From contig NZ_OZ245785.1 in the NCBI RefSeq assembly GCF_965227785.1, positions 868,001 to 932,000 of the forward strand: 64,000 nt of DNA, in the 5' to 3' direction. Position 1 is the stretch's first letter, and every line of letters begins with the position of its first letter. The DNA comes from Gracilimonas sp965227785. GTDB lineage: Bacteria > Bacteroidota > Rhodothermia > Balneolales > Balneolaceae. Both the position numbers and the translations under genes were made by a program. This document shows, piece after piece, positions 8,863 through 17,934 of this stretch. The notes under the pieces are model-generated. The model was not told the DNA's origin. It did no database searches and saw nothing but the letters and a program-made list of their open reading frames with translations.

Positions 8863-10248
8863 TCAATAATTTTGGTGTATAAACCAAAGTATCTTTTCCA
8901 TCTCTGTCTTCACTACGCTTGATGATGAAATGTAGTGGTTGTTCATAAATGAGAAGATCATTTTTCGGCCGGATGCGGTAATCAGATACCCGCTGAGGCA
9001 GTGATTGTTACTGAGTGTTCCCGTCTTTGCAAACACATATGGTTCTCCACCTTCCCTGTGCGCATACCAACTTCTGATAGTGCCCGATTCACCACCTGCC
9101 GGAAAATGCCGAAACAGTAAGGAATCCTGTTCAAACTCTAAGTCTATTAACTTGAGCAGCTCCACCATATTTGTAGGAGTAAACATATTATACCGAGACA
9201 AACCTGATCCATCTCGCCAAACAGGATTTTTACTGAACTCATTAAAATATTCCCCAGAAATGTTAGCTATTACAGCACCCGAATTCATGGGAAGATTCTG
9301 TTCGGCTGAGATATTCAACAGTAACTGTTCGGCCAAAAAATTATCACTGGGCTGCAGCATGCGGGTTAAAACCGTGTCCCTTTCACCACCATATATGCGA
9401 TTTACATTGCCAGGCTTAATCCTATCTACATAGGTTACGGTTCTGTTCAGGGTATCACTTAACAGGTCTGTTATAAGCTTCGGCGTATAATGAAAAGGCC
9501 GGTAACTGGTGTACTGAACGGTATCTGCCTTCGGATTATACTCAATGGTGTTACTATTGAAATCCCTGAATAAAAACGGAGTTTCTTTCCCCGGACGGGT
9601 ATTGGCCATTTCGATACTCGATTTGAAGTACTCCGGTTTAATCAGGTACCCTTCTTTATTTTCAGCGATTTTAGTCTGGCTGATTTCCTGAATCTCAATC
9701 TCGGCTACATTTCCGTACATCGGAAACGGGCTTTTTTCCGTCGAATAATAGTATTGATAATCTCCCCAGGCCCAGCCGGGACCTAACAACTCATCCTCAT
9801 AGTGATTATCAGAGTAGTACAAGTCATATGGGCTCTCTTTGAGGAAATTATATGCTGTGGAATCACTGAAATCAGGATGCAGGAAGGTTGGATCTCCGGT
9901 TCCCCAAAAAATAAGAGAATCCCCGCTTATGATATAGTCCAGCGCCGGAAGTGATTCTGGTAACTGTTTCAGTGCAGCATAGAACGTAAAAAGCTTTGTG
10001 TTGGATGCAGGAGTGAAATACTTATCTGAATATCTTTTAAATAGTGTGGTGTCTTTTTCAGAATCATAGAGAACAAATCCGGTAAAATTGTCAGAAAAGA
10101 CCGTTGATGAATCAAATATCTCGGATAAAAGTGAGCGTTCTTTCTGTACCGGGCGTTCACCCTCCTTCACCGGTTGTGTACTTTTGCAGCTTACCATAAC
10201 AATCAACGGTAATAGAATGAATAAAGGAGTGCGCTTCAAAAAATGCAT
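8863..10248 (-). CDS. dacB: D-alanyl-D-alanine carboxypeptidase/endopeptidase, PBP4 (peptidase S13) family
   Basis: Penicillin-binding protein that trims or cleaves peptide cross-links in peptidoglycan. It starts with a lipoprotein signal (hydrophobic run ending VMVSC at about residue 21), so it should be anchored by a lipid in the periplasm. The three penicilloyl-serine transferase motifs are present: SxxK in TPASNTKLF (around residue 83), SxN in SDNFLAEQ, and KTG in FAKTGTLSNN. The 461-residue length fits S13 enzymes with the inserted domain. I use the ATG at 10248, which opens directly into the signal peptide. It is the last gene of the cinA-ftsX block, 32 bases after ftsX. Confidence 0.88.
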   Translation of the reverse strand: MHFLKRTPLFILLPLIVMVSCKSTQPVKEGERPVQKERSLLSEIFDSSTVFSDNFTGFVLYDSEKDTTLFKRYSDKYFTPASNTKLFTFYAALKQLPESLPALDYIISGDSLIFWGTGDPTFLHPDFSDSTAYNFLKESPYDLYYSDNHYEDELLGPGWAWGDYQYYYSTEKSPFPMYGNVAEIEIQEISQTKIAENKEGYLIKPEYFKSSIEMANTRPGKETPFLFRDFNSNTIEYNPKADTVQYTSYRPFHYTPKLITDLLSDTLNRTVTYVDRIKPGNVNRIYGGERDTVLTRMLQPSDNFLAEQLLLNISAEQNLPMNSGAVIANISGEYFNEFSKNPVWRDGSGLSRYNMFTPTNMVELLKLIDLEFEQDSLLFRHFPAGGESGTIRSWYAHREGGEPYVFAKTGTLSNNHCLSGYLITASGRKMIFSFMNNHYISSSSVVKTEMEKILWFIHQNY

Positions 10249-10280
10249 AACTAAACTATTAATATCTAAATTAATCCTGT

Positions 10281-11165
10281 TTAACCGGAGATATAGGTTT
10301 CCTGAATAAAACGGCGTGCCGCCCACCGGCTACCCCACCATCCCATCAGCAAGGAAAGAACCATCATAGCAGCTACCAGGAAGTACCACCGCCCAAAAGG
10401 CCAGCTGAGAGTCCCCAAATCAGCGAGGTAAAAAGGAATAGCAAATTCAAAAATAAAGAAGACACATATCACTGCTAATCCCCCGGCTATTAACCCCTGA
10501 AGTATTCCCTCCACTATAAACGGGCTTCGTATAAACTTGTTAGTGGCCCCAACCAGCTTCATAGCACGGATTAAATCACGCTTGGCATAAATCGTGAGGC
10601 GAATTGTGTTATATACCAGAATTAATGCTGCCAGAAGGATAAGTAAAGCTATTCCTCCTCCAATAAAAGTGAAGGTATTAAGGTTAGATTCCATTACCCG
10701 CAGTAAGGCCGCGTTATACTCTATTTCATCGACCCCGCGCAAGTTTCTTAATCTCGAAACCATTGTTTCAATTCTGTCTGCCCCGGCATCTGTATTTACA
10801 CCCAATCGAAATGAAGCCGGTAAAAAATTCAACTCAGCCAGTTCTTCCACTCCTGCTCCAAATTCTTTCCGCATAATGGCTGATGCACTGTCTTTAGAAA
10901 TATATGTCACTTCCTGAATCAGCTCCTCACTCTCCAGCTCCTGACGGATTTGATTTGTGGTACGTTCATCCACATCAAAAAGAAATACTTCTACTTCGAT
11001 CATGTCTTTGATAGACATCGCCTGATTGTAAATATTGAAGCCAATGCGGGTAAGAACTCCCAGCAGAAGCACCGCTATAAAAAGGGATAGTATGGATGTG
11101 GTAGCCGCAAGTTTGGCTCTTTTTATTCCTGTAAACCCTTCTTTTACTATATACTTTACACTCAT
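10281..11165 (-). CDS. ftsX: Cell division protein FtsX
   Basis: Membrane part of the FtsEX ABC-type complex that controls peptidoglycan hydrolases at the division septum. Topology is typical: a cytoplasmic N-terminus with one membrane span (about residues 21-43), an extracytoplasmic domain (about 45-160, EVEVFLFDVDERTT...), then three membrane spans at about 170-280, with the conserved LVGATNKFIRSPF loop between them. It is 294 residues long. The partner ATPase ftsE is not adjacent, nor elsewhere in the window. It lies one base downstream of the beta-barrel protein gene. Confidence 0.93.
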   Translation of the reverse strand: MSVKYIVKEGFTGIKRAKLAATTSILSLFIAVLLLGVLTRIGFNIYNQAMSIKDMIEVEVFLFDVDERTTNQIRQELESEELIQEVTYISKDSASAIMRKEFGAGVEELAELNFLPASFRLGVNTDAGADRIETMVSRLRNLRGVDEIEYNAALLRVMESNLNTFTFIGGGIALLILLAALILVYNTIRLTIYAKRDLIRAMKLVGATNKFIRSPFIVEGILQGLIAGGLAVICVFFIFEFAIPFYLADLGTLSWPFGRWYFLVAAMMVLSLLMGWWGSRWAARRFIQETYISG

Positions 11166-11166
11166 A

Positions 11167-13140
11167 TTAATTTCTGAATTGTGCTCTTATTCCTACAATT
11201 AACCGTCGCGGAGGCATCGGAAATCCGGCCGCCTCAAAGTAGCCTGCCTGTCCTAATCCGTCAAGGGCATTTTCCCACCTCATCACTACCATTATTCCCC
11301 GTATTCGTGCTGAAAGTTCCGCATCCATACGGAAGAACGGAGGAAGTGGCTGATAGCTACTGTTTCCCTGCCAGTAATGCAACTCGGTATTATAAGTTCT
11401 GGACGAATAAAAGGTAGGTGATAATAGGGTTTTTACACCAATTTTAAGATAGGCAGCCCGATCAAAAACATAGCCTTTTACAAATGCTGAATTTCTCAGC
11501 CAGATAATCTGGTCCTGGTGATTTAATCCGGCAGGAGTACCGCCCGGATCATCGTATTCAAATTGCTGATAGGAAGCCGAGCTTTCTACTTCAAACCGGT
11601 GGTTTTCGAAGCGGGCGTATGCATTTCCACTTAATTGGGTGAAGCCGCCGCTGTTTGTAAATGTACTGTCCGTACTCAAAAAAGTCGCATTCTCTGCGAC
11701 TTTCATTCTCCCGGAAACCCCCAATGTAAGTGCAGGAAACAGACTCACATCTAAACCTGCAGTCGCTGACAGTCCCTCCTCATTCTCAAGTGCCTCATTA
11801 CCGGTGTAATTTCTTGATTGCCAATACAATGCTTGCATGGTAGGCATTCGGCTATAACTTGAGGCATTCACATTAAGCCGGTGTTTCCCTGAGATGAGCG
11901 CATTCATTCCTACGGTAAGGTCTCTGCCATTAAACCCGTCACTGCGATTTGTGATTTTAGCTTTACCATATAGTTCAGAACCTTCAACAAATTCAAAACT
12001 CAGATTTCCTTCACCTTTTATTTCCGTCCAGTTTCTCTCGGTTAACACAAAATCATCTTCGGCTTCATGATTCAATGTCTCAACCTCCCCTCGCATACTC
12101 AGCTTGTTCCATTTAAATTTCTTGAACAAGTTTCCACCTACTGTTCTGAGATCCCAGCCTAAAGTATCTCCCGTAAATCGCAGTGATTTTTCGTTATTCG
12201 AAATGGAGAGCTCAAGTCCACCATCTTCAGCTGAGGCTGTATCACTGCGATGGTAAATGCCTCCGATTAGATCCCACCTTGTAAACTCAGATTGTCCGGA
12301 TGTGCTGTTTGGTACCGAAGTAAATTCATCGAAAGGAAAAGTAACCGGATCTCCCACGTTGTACCCAAACGGTTCTTCGTTACTCAGCTGATTTCTTAAA
12401 TAAATTCCCCTTATCAAATACCGGTCATTCAAATGATGATACACACGTCCGACCACCTGACTTCCGTTAATCTCACTATTCGGGTAATACCCTCCTCCTC
12501 TCCGGTCCCAATACGAAATCTCCACGTTGGTACGCTCAGTGAAATTTTGAGCAACCATAAATTCAAGGTTACGGTAACTCCCGCTGGCCTCATCGTAATT
12601 CAGGTAACTTATCGGCTTAATGATGTAGTAATCCCTCAAGCGAATATCGGAATAATAACCTCCTTCCCAAGACTCCGATGCTACACCAATTTTTCGGTGG
12701 GGTACCAGATTGTAATTAGGCAGCCCGGTAATTGGGTTATTCAACGAAAGGCCTTCCATTTCCAGTTGTTGCTCGTAGGGGTGGTATCCATTGATATGAA
12801 AAGCATCCACACGTCCATTTGTACCCTGTCTGAATGAAATCACATCCCATCGGTAGGCCTGGAAATCCCCCCAGTTTGGCCAAATTTGCCACCTCATCAG
12901 GCTGTCATTAGTAATTTGGGTTGAACCCATTGGCCTGACTTCTCTCCACGGACTAACCTGTCCCGGTTTTGGTTCTTTTTCTTTTTTTTGAAGAGTGGTA
13001 TCGCGGGGTGAATTGGAAACAGAATCAGAAACAGATATTTGAGATTGGGTGGAGTCAACCGCCGCGGAATCAGCGACCTGCCCGAGTGTGGGCATCCAAA
13101 GCAACAGCAAAACGATATGGAGCACGACCCGTTTCTTCAA
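11167..13140 (-). CDS. Putative outer-membrane beta-barrel protein (TonB receptor-like/porin)
   Basis: Secreted protein of 657 residues with a signal peptide (MKKRVVLHIVLLLLWMPTLG, cleavage near residue 20). A Ser/Thr/Asp-rich linker follows, then alternating aromatic/polar strands over the rest of the protein. The C-terminal segment LIVGIRAQF(RN) resembles the last strand of an outer-membrane barrel. Part of the N-terminal region (TNGRVDAFHINGYHPYEQQLEMEG) resembles a degenerate plug, but I do not see a clear TonB box. It overlaps the end of cinA by four bases and precedes ftsX by one base. Substrate unknown; a transport or envelope-maintenance role is inference. Confidence 0.65.
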   Translation of the reverse strand: MKKRVVLHIVLLLLWMPTLGQVADSAAVDSTQSQISVSDSVSNSPRDTTLQKKEKEPKPGQVSPWREVRPMGSTQITNDSLMRWQIWPNWGDFQAYRWDVISFRQGTNGRVDAFHINGYHPYEQQLEMEGLSLNNPITGLPNYNLVPHRKIGVASESWEGGYYSDIRLRDYYIIKPISYLNYDEASGSYRNLEFMVAQNFTERTNVEISYWDRRGGGYYPNSEINGSQVVGRVYHHLNDRYLIRGIYLRNQLSNEEPFGYNVGDPVTFPFDEFTSVPNSTSGQSEFTRWDLIGGIYHRSDTASAEDGGLELSISNNEKSLRFTGDTLGWDLRTVGGNLFKKFKWNKLSMRGEVETLNHEAEDDFVLTERNWTEIKGEGNLSFEFVEGSELYGKAKITNRSDGFNGRDLTVGMNALISGKHRLNVNASSYSRMPTMQALYWQSRNYTGNEALENEEGLSATAGLDVSLFPALTLGVSGRMKVAENATFLSTDSTFTNSGGFTQLSGNAYARFENHRFEVESSASYQQFEYDDPGGTPAGLNHQDQIIWLRNSAFVKGYVFDRAAYLKIGVKTLLSPTFYSSRTYNTELHYWQGNSSYQPLPPFFRMDAELSARIRGIMVVMRWENALDGLGQAGYFEAAGFPMPPRRLIVGIRAQFRN

Positions 13141-14423
13141 GGAAGTTCCTTTTTAAGATCATAGGGCATCGTTTCGATTCCCTTTAACACACGTCGTGTT
13201 ATTTCGAGCAGTACCATTTTTGTACGCTCTTTATTTATGAGTCGGTCTTTGGTAAACATCGCCTTAATCGCAAAATGAGCTTCGTTCTTTTGGTAGTACC
13301 CCATCCAAACCGTTCCAACCGGCTTTTCTTCAGTGCCTCCACCCGGTCCGGCAATACCCGTAGTGGATATTCCAATTTCGGTATCCAGTTTTTCAGCTAC
13401 ACCTTTGGCCATTTGCAGTGCCACTTCTTTGCTCACAGCTCCCACTGAGTCCAAATCATTCTGAGAAACACCCAATTGATTCACTTTCACATGATTGGCA
13501 TAAGAAACAATTCCTCCATCAAAATACTCACTGCTTCCGGCTATGTCTGTAAATGTATTGGCTATCAGTCCCCCGGTACAACTTTCAGCAACCGCTATTT
13601 TCAAACCTTTATCCTTCAACAATTCCCCAACAGCCTCACTAATGGAAAAGTCTTTTCCTTCTCCATAAATATATTTTCCTGCTTTTTGATAAATAGCATC
13701 CGTTAGTTTTTGGAGGTTCTCTTTTGCTTCTTCTTTGGTTTCACCCTTTCCATTCAGTCTCAGGGTTACTCCACCAGGCGATGGTAAAAAAGCAAGGCTT
13801 ACTCCATTCTCAAAATATTCCGATAAATCTCCCAAAATCTGATCACTCAGTGTACTTTCACCTATTCCAGCCGTTTTAATGTAATGAGAATACAAATAAC
13901 CGATATCACCAAAAGCTTTCCTGAGTTTGGGGGCTACCCGGTTTTTCATCAAATATTTCATCTCGTAAGGAACGCCCGGTAGCACAGCAAGATAACTGCC
14001 GGCCTCGAACCACATGCCTGGTGCTGTACCGGCTTTATTGAATAAAACCTCCGCATTTTCCGGTACTTCGGCCTGACTATAATTTGATTTAGAAAAAGGA
14101 ATATTACGTTTCTCAAAAAGGGATTTAATATAATCCAGCGATTCCTGATGAAGCTTATATCCCACATCAAACAGTTCAGCTACTGCCTTTTTAGTCATAT
14201 CATCGTGAGTGGGGCCAAGTCCGCCTGTACAAATTACCACCTCAGATTCCTGCATGGCCGTCTTAATGGTCTTTTTGATGAGGTCAAGTTCGTCGGAGAT
14301 AGTGTGAACCTGTGTCACCCTAAACCCCAGACCGGTAAGAAATTCACCCAGCCAGGATGCATTGGTGTTAACGGTATCGCCAATAAGAAGTTCGTTGCCG
14401 ATGGAGATGATCTGTACTTTCAT
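13137..14423 (-). CDS. cinA: CinA-family protein (NMN deamidase/ADP-ribose pyrophosphatase)
   Basis: Two-domain cytoplasmic enzyme. The N-terminal molybdopterin-binding-like domain (about residues 1-170) begins KVQIISIGNELLIGDTVNTN and carries GGLGPTHDDMT. The C-terminal PncC-type amidohydrolase (about 260-425) has VAESCTGGLIANTFTDIAGS and GIAGPGGGTEEKPVGTVW. The family recycles pyridine nucleotides (NMN deamidation, ADP-ribose hydrolysis); the competence link of the name holds only in some Gram-positives. I use the ATG at 14423 rather than one ten codons upstream, because the protein then begins directly with the family motif. First gene of a minus-strand block ending in dacB. Confidence 0.93.
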   Translation of the reverse strand: MKVQIISIGNELLIGDTVNTNASWLGEFLTGLGFRVTQVHTISDELDLIKKTIKTAMQESEVVICTGGLGPTHDDMTKKAVAELFDVGYKLHQESLDYIKSLFEKRNIPFSKSNYSQAEVPENAEVLFNKAGTAPGMWFEAGSYLAVLPGVPYEMKYLMKNRVAPKLRKAFGDIGYLYSHYIKTAGIGESTLSDQILGDLSEYFENGVSLAFLPSPGGVTLRLNGKGETKEEAKENLQKLTDAIYQKAGKYIYGEGKDFSISEAVGELLKDKGLKIAVAESCTGGLIANTFTDIAGSSEYFDGGIVSYANHVKVNQLGVSQNDLDSVGAVSKEVALQMAKGVAEKLDTEIGISTTGIAGPGGGTEEKPVGTVWMGYYQKNEAHFAIKAMFTKDRLINKERTKMVLLEITRRVLKGIETMPYDLKKELP

Positions 14424-14472
14424 GAGGCCTAAATTCCGTATTAGCCAGCCCAATTTCCACAGCTATTTATGG

Positions 14473-14693
14473 GGGATAGGTTTTAGGTTGTAGATCTAAG
14501 GGGCAAGGTGTTAGGTTTTAGGTAAGTCATACAGAGCGTAGCAATGAAACTATGCCATAAATTGTTTCCAAGCATTAACTGGCAAAGATCCTTCGCGCTT
14601 AAAATCCCAATCATAATCCTACATTATTTCGCTCTGGATGACCATGACTAACTAAAACCTAACAACTAACACCTTGCCCCTTTCACCTATCCA
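14473..14693. repeat. Long inverted repeat enclosing a dispersed repeat
   Basis: The left arm (about 14473-14525, GGATAGG...GGGGCAAGGTGTTAGG) and right arm (about 14651-14693) are reverse complements with small insertions; the core GGGGCAAGGTGTTAG is perfect. Together they bracket one copy of the dispersed GTCATTCAGAGCG repeat. The structure could be a miniature inverted-repeat element with a second repeat inserted in it. Confidence 0.7.
14526..14642. repeat. Dispersed 117-bp repeat, copy 1 (isolated, diverged)
   Basis: Begins GTCATACAGAGCGTAGC and ends TCGCTCTGGATGAC, with the internal AAGATCCTTCGCG. The ends are imperfect inverted repeats of each other. It belongs to the same family as the copies at 46187, 61885, 62038, 62508, 62659 and 63426. 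Confidence 0.85.
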
Positions 14694-14763
14694 AAAATCT
14701 ATCATGTTATGGTCTGAATTACTTAGTAAGTTTGGCGGTCACAAGAAGGTTGAATAGTTATCG

Positions 14764-15357
14764 ATGAAGAATATCCCCAACATACTGAGTGCCATACGGA
14801 TGGTGCTGGCTCCCATATTCCTGTTTATGTACATTCAGGACGAACTTGTATGGCGCTCGCTCAGCATCGCTGTTTTTGCTACGGCGGCTGTTACCGATTA
14901 CTTTGACGGCAAGATTGCCCGTTATTATCAACTGGAAAGCGACTTCGGGGTTTTTATAGATCCCCTTGCCGACAAATTCCTCACCTTTGCCGGCTTCTTT
15001 TGCCTTCCTTTTCTGGATGTATCCCAATTTCCCTGGTGGGCGGTTATTGTAATTGTAGTCCGGGACGTGTTCGTCACTTCGCTCAGGCTTTATGCAGATC
15101 GTAAGAAAATTCCCCTGAAAACCCGGTTTACAGCCAAAGCAAAAACCATGGTGCAGATGGTTTTCCTTTATACTGTTTTACTTCTTGGAGTGTTTAAACA
15201 GGCCGATATAGAATTTGCTGAGGCTGCTACTCAATTTTTCAACTCGGGTGTGCTTTATTATGTCATGATGTTTGTAACGGCACTCACTGTTTACTCAGGA
15301 GCTGAGTACATTTGGGGCAACAGCCAATTATTCAAAATCCAAAACCAGCCCTCGTGA
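14764..15357 (+). CDS. pgsA: CDP-diacylglycerol--glycerol-3-phosphate 3-phosphatidyltransferase
   Basis: Integral membrane enzyme that makes phosphatidylglycerophosphate from CDP-diacylglycerol and glycerol-3-phosphate, the first committed step to phosphatidylglycerol. The CDP-alcohol phosphotransferase signature D-x2-DG-x2-AR-x8-G-x3-D-x3-D is complete (TDYFDGKIARYY...GVFIDPLADK, about residues 41-66). Several hydrophobic helices surround it and the length of 197 residues is usual. The stop codon overlaps the GTG start of pgpA by four bases, the next enzyme of the same pathway. Confidence 0.92.
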   Translation: MKNIPNILSAIRMVLAPIFLFMYIQDELVWRSLSIAVFATAAVTDYFDGKIARYYQLESDFGVFIDPLADKFLTFAGFFCLPFLDVSQFPWWAVIVIVVRDVFVTSLRLYADRKKIPLKTRFTAKAKTMVQMVFLYTVLLLGVFKQADIEFAEAATQFFNSGVLYYVMMFVTALTVYSGAEYIWGNSQLFKIQNQPS

Positions 15358-15839
15358 ACGGCCTAAAATACTTTTTAGGCACCGGATGCTATTCCGGACT
15401 CACTCCGAAAGCGCCGGGTACCGCGGGGAGTTTAGTAATACTGCCCCCCCTCTATTTCATTCTTCAGGTTAACGCAACCTGGCTGATTTTGCTTGTCGCA
15501 TCAGTATGCTCCCTGATATGCTTTTGGGTATTCAGATATTTTGAGGAAGAATTTGGTAAAGATCCCGGGCAATTGGTAATGGATGAATGGGCCGGACAAT
15601 CGCTCACGTTTTTTAGTGTTGGTTTAGCCGGTAGTACCGAACACCAAGTTATCATTTTATTAACGGGATTTGTTCTCTTCCGTATTTTTGATGTATTAAA
15701 GCCGTTAGGGGTAAAAAAAGTGCAGAATCTATCCGGAGGATGGGGAATTTTCGCTGATGATTTATTGGCAGGATTGTATGCGCTTCTGTGCTTAAAAACC
15801 CTTATTTTTGTCTGGCCAAATATCTTTGGGATGGTATAA
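15354..15839 (+). CDS. pgpA: Phosphatidylglycerophosphatase A
   Basis: Membrane phosphatase that converts phosphatidylglycerophosphate into phosphatidylglycerol, directly after the pgsA reaction. Family motifs are FLGTGCYSGLTPKAPGTAGS at the N-terminus, VMDEWAGQ in the middle and a C-terminal FADDLLAGLYA. I choose the GTG at 15354, which overlaps the pgsA stop as GTGA and suggests translational coupling (161 residues); a TTG at 15312 would add 14 residues overlapping pgsA and unlike the family. The pairing with pgsA strengthens both calls. Confidence 0.9.
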   Translation: MNGLKYFLGTGCYSGLTPKAPGTAGSLVILPPLYFILQVNATWLILLVASVCSLICFWVFRYFEEEFGKDPGQLVMDEWAGQSLTFFSVGLAGSTEHQVIILLTGFVLFRIFDVLKPLGVKKVQNLSGGWGIFADDLLAGLYALLCLKTLIFVWPNIFGMV

Positions 15840-15885
15840 TAATTCACTCATCGCAGCGGTACCAACAACAGAATTTAAAAGACTT

Positions 15886-16542
15886 ATGATACTCAATAAC
15901 TCATTTGCACGTGAGCTGGCTGCTCATTTGCTCGATATTAATGCTGTAGTTCTCAGACCGAACGATCCGTTTACCTGGACTTCAGGGTGGAACTCTCCAA
16001 TCTACTGCGACAATCGGCTCACATTGCGATTTCCTGAAATACGGAATAAAATTGAAAACGAATTCACCGCTATCATCCAGGAAAAATACCCTAATATTGA
16101 TGTGGTTACAGGAACAGCTACAGCCGGAATTCCTCATGCAGCCTGGGTTGCATCAAACCTAAACAAACCCATGGCCTATGTTCGGGCAAAAGCGAAAGCT
16201 CATGGAATGGGGAATCAAATTGAAGGCGGCGTAAAAAAAGGAGAATCTACAGTCGTCATCGAAGATCTGATTTCTACGGGCGGATCGGCCATTTCTGTGG
16301 TTGAAGCCCTGAAGTTTGTAGGGGCAAAGGTTGATGCTGTGTTGTCCATCTTTACCTACGATTTTGATAAAGCTTCCAAACGATTTTCTGATACAGATGT
16401 ACCGGTTTATACTCTCACCGACTATAAAACACTGGTAAACGTAGCCATTGAAAAAGGGGTAATCGACGGAGATGATCTTGACTTGCTTTCCAGCTGGAGA
16501 GATCATCCGGAAGTATGGCCTGATAGTCCTTCGGATGAATAA
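15886..16542 (+). CDS. pyrE: Orotate phosphoribosyltransferase
   Basis: Transfers phosphoribose from PRPP to orotate in pyrimidine synthesis, giving OMP. The PRPP-binding loop is visible as VVIEDLISTGGSA (around residue 124). Other family motifs are FTWTSGWNSPIYCDNR and YVRAKAKAHGMGNQIEG, the latter being the catalytic flexible loop with Lys and His. The length of 218 residues is normal. The start is the ATG at 15886; upstream in-frame codons would overlap pgpA and read unlike the family. It is in the same direction as pgsA-pgpA and may share their transcript. Confidence 0.94.
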   Translation: MILNNSFARELAAHLLDINAVVLRPNDPFTWTSGWNSPIYCDNRLTLRFPEIRNKIENEFTAIIQEKYPNIDVVTGTATAGIPHAAWVASNLNKPMAYVRAKAKAHGMGNQIEGGVKKGESTVVIEDLISTGGSAISVVEALKFVGAKVDAVLSIFTYDFDKASKRFSDTDVPVYTLTDYKTLVNVAIEKGVIDGDDLDLLSSWRDHPEVWPDSPSDE

Positions 16543-16575
16543 TTTGTATATTTCGAATTAATAAAATTTAGTGCA

Positions 16576-17934
16576 GTGAAAGACAAGAAATTCTACATAG
16601 AGACTTACGGTTGTCAGATGAACTTTGCAGATTCTGAGATCGTGAATTCCATCTTGCTTGAGGAAGGTATGGAGCCGGTTCATGAAGCCGAAAGTGCAGA
16701 TGTTGTTCTGGTTAATACCTGTTCCATTCGCGAAAATGCGGAAACCAAAGTCTGGAACCGTCTTAAAGAGCTTCGTTCTATTAAAAAAGAGAACGGTGAC
16801 CTTACCGTTGGTGTGTTGGGATGCATGGCCGAGCGTATTAAAGACCGAATTATTGAGCAAGAGCATCTGGTAGACATTGTTGTTGGCCCTGATGCTTACC
16901 GGGATATCCCGCGTTTATTGCAGGAAGTTGATGATGGACGTAAAGCTGTGAACGTGCTGCTTTCTCTGGAAGAAACCTATGCTGATATTGCCCCCGTCCG
17001 AACTACCGGTAATGGTGTAAATGCATTTGTGTCCATTATGCGCGGATGCGACAATATGTGCTCTTTTTGTGTAGTTCCTTTTACTCGTGGACGTGAACGC
17101 AGCCGACCCATGGAATCTATCCTTAAGGAAATTAAACAACTTAGTGATGAAGGATATAAAGAAGTAACGCTGTTGGGGCAAAATGTGAATTCATACCTGG
17201 ACGGGGAAAATACTTTCACACGTCTGATGGATGAGGCCAGTAAAGTAGATCCTGAAATGCGTTTTCGCTTCTCCTCTCCTCACCCCAAAGACTTTCCGGA
17301 CGACCTTCTGCACCTAATTGCAAAGCGTCCGAATTTATGTAATTACATTCACATCCCGGCACAAGCCGGTAGTGACAGCATGCTGGAACGTATGCGTCGA
17401 CCTTACACAAGGGAAGGGTATTTGGAGCTTATTCAAAACATGAAGTCCATAATTCCGGGCGTCTCTCTCTCTACTGATATTATTGCAGGGTTTTGTGATG
17501 AGACAGAAGAGGAACATGAGCAGACGCTTTCTCTGATGGCAGAGGTTGAATACGACCTTGCCTATATGTTTGCCTATTCTGAACGGGAACGCACGCTGGC
17601 TTACCGAAAATATGAAGACAATGTACCGGAGAAAGTTAAAAAGCGTCGATTGACCGAAATCATCAATCAGCAGATGAACATTCAGGAAAGAAGAAACCAG
17701 GATGAAATTGGTCGTCGCCACGTAGTTCTGGTAGAAGGAACCAGTAAGAGATCTGATGAACAAATGAGTGGGCGTACCGACACCAATAAAATGTGTGTAT
17801 TCGATCGCAGAGATTTTGAGCAGGGTGATTATGTGGAAGTTGAAGTGACAGATGCTACTTCAGCTACATTAATTGCACGCCCCATCAAGAAAACTACGTT
17901 GACTGAATATTATGGAGCTGAAGTTGTAGCCTGA
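16576..17934 (+). CDS. miaB: tRNA-2-methylthio-N6-dimethylallyladenosine synthase MiaB
   Basis: Radical SAM methylthiotransferase that modifies A37 of tRNAs reading UNN codons. The N-terminal UPF0004 domain (about 1-130) holds one iron-sulfur cluster, with ligands in ETYGCQMNFADSE, VNTCSIRENAE and VLGCMAER. The radical SAM cluster motif CxxxCxxC is in MRGCDNMCSFCVVPFTRGRER (cysteines about 157-164). The C-terminal TRAM domain ends the 452-residue protein. It begins with GTG at 16576. The stop codon abuts the GTG start of the next gene with no spacing. Confidence 0.95.
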   Translation: MKDKKFYIETYGCQMNFADSEIVNSILLEEGMEPVHEAESADVVLVNTCSIRENAETKVWNRLKELRSIKKENGDLTVGVLGCMAERIKDRIIEQEHLVDIVVGPDAYRDIPRLLQEVDDGRKAVNVLLSLEETYADIAPVRTTGNGVNAFVSIMRGCDNMCSFCVVPFTRGRERSRPMESILKEIKQLSDEGYKEVTLLGQNVNSYLDGENTFTRLMDEASKVDPEMRFRFSSPHPKDFPDDLLHLIAKRPNLCNYIHIPAQAGSDSMLERMRRPYTREGYLELIQNMKSIIPGVSLSTDIIAGFCDETEEEHEQTLSLMAEVEYDLAYMFAYSERERTLAYRKYEDNVPEKVKKRRLTEIINQQMNIQERRNQDEIGRRHVVLVEGTSKRSDEQMSGRTDTNKMCVFDRRDFEQGDYVEVEVTDATSATLIARPIKKTTLTEYYGAEVVA

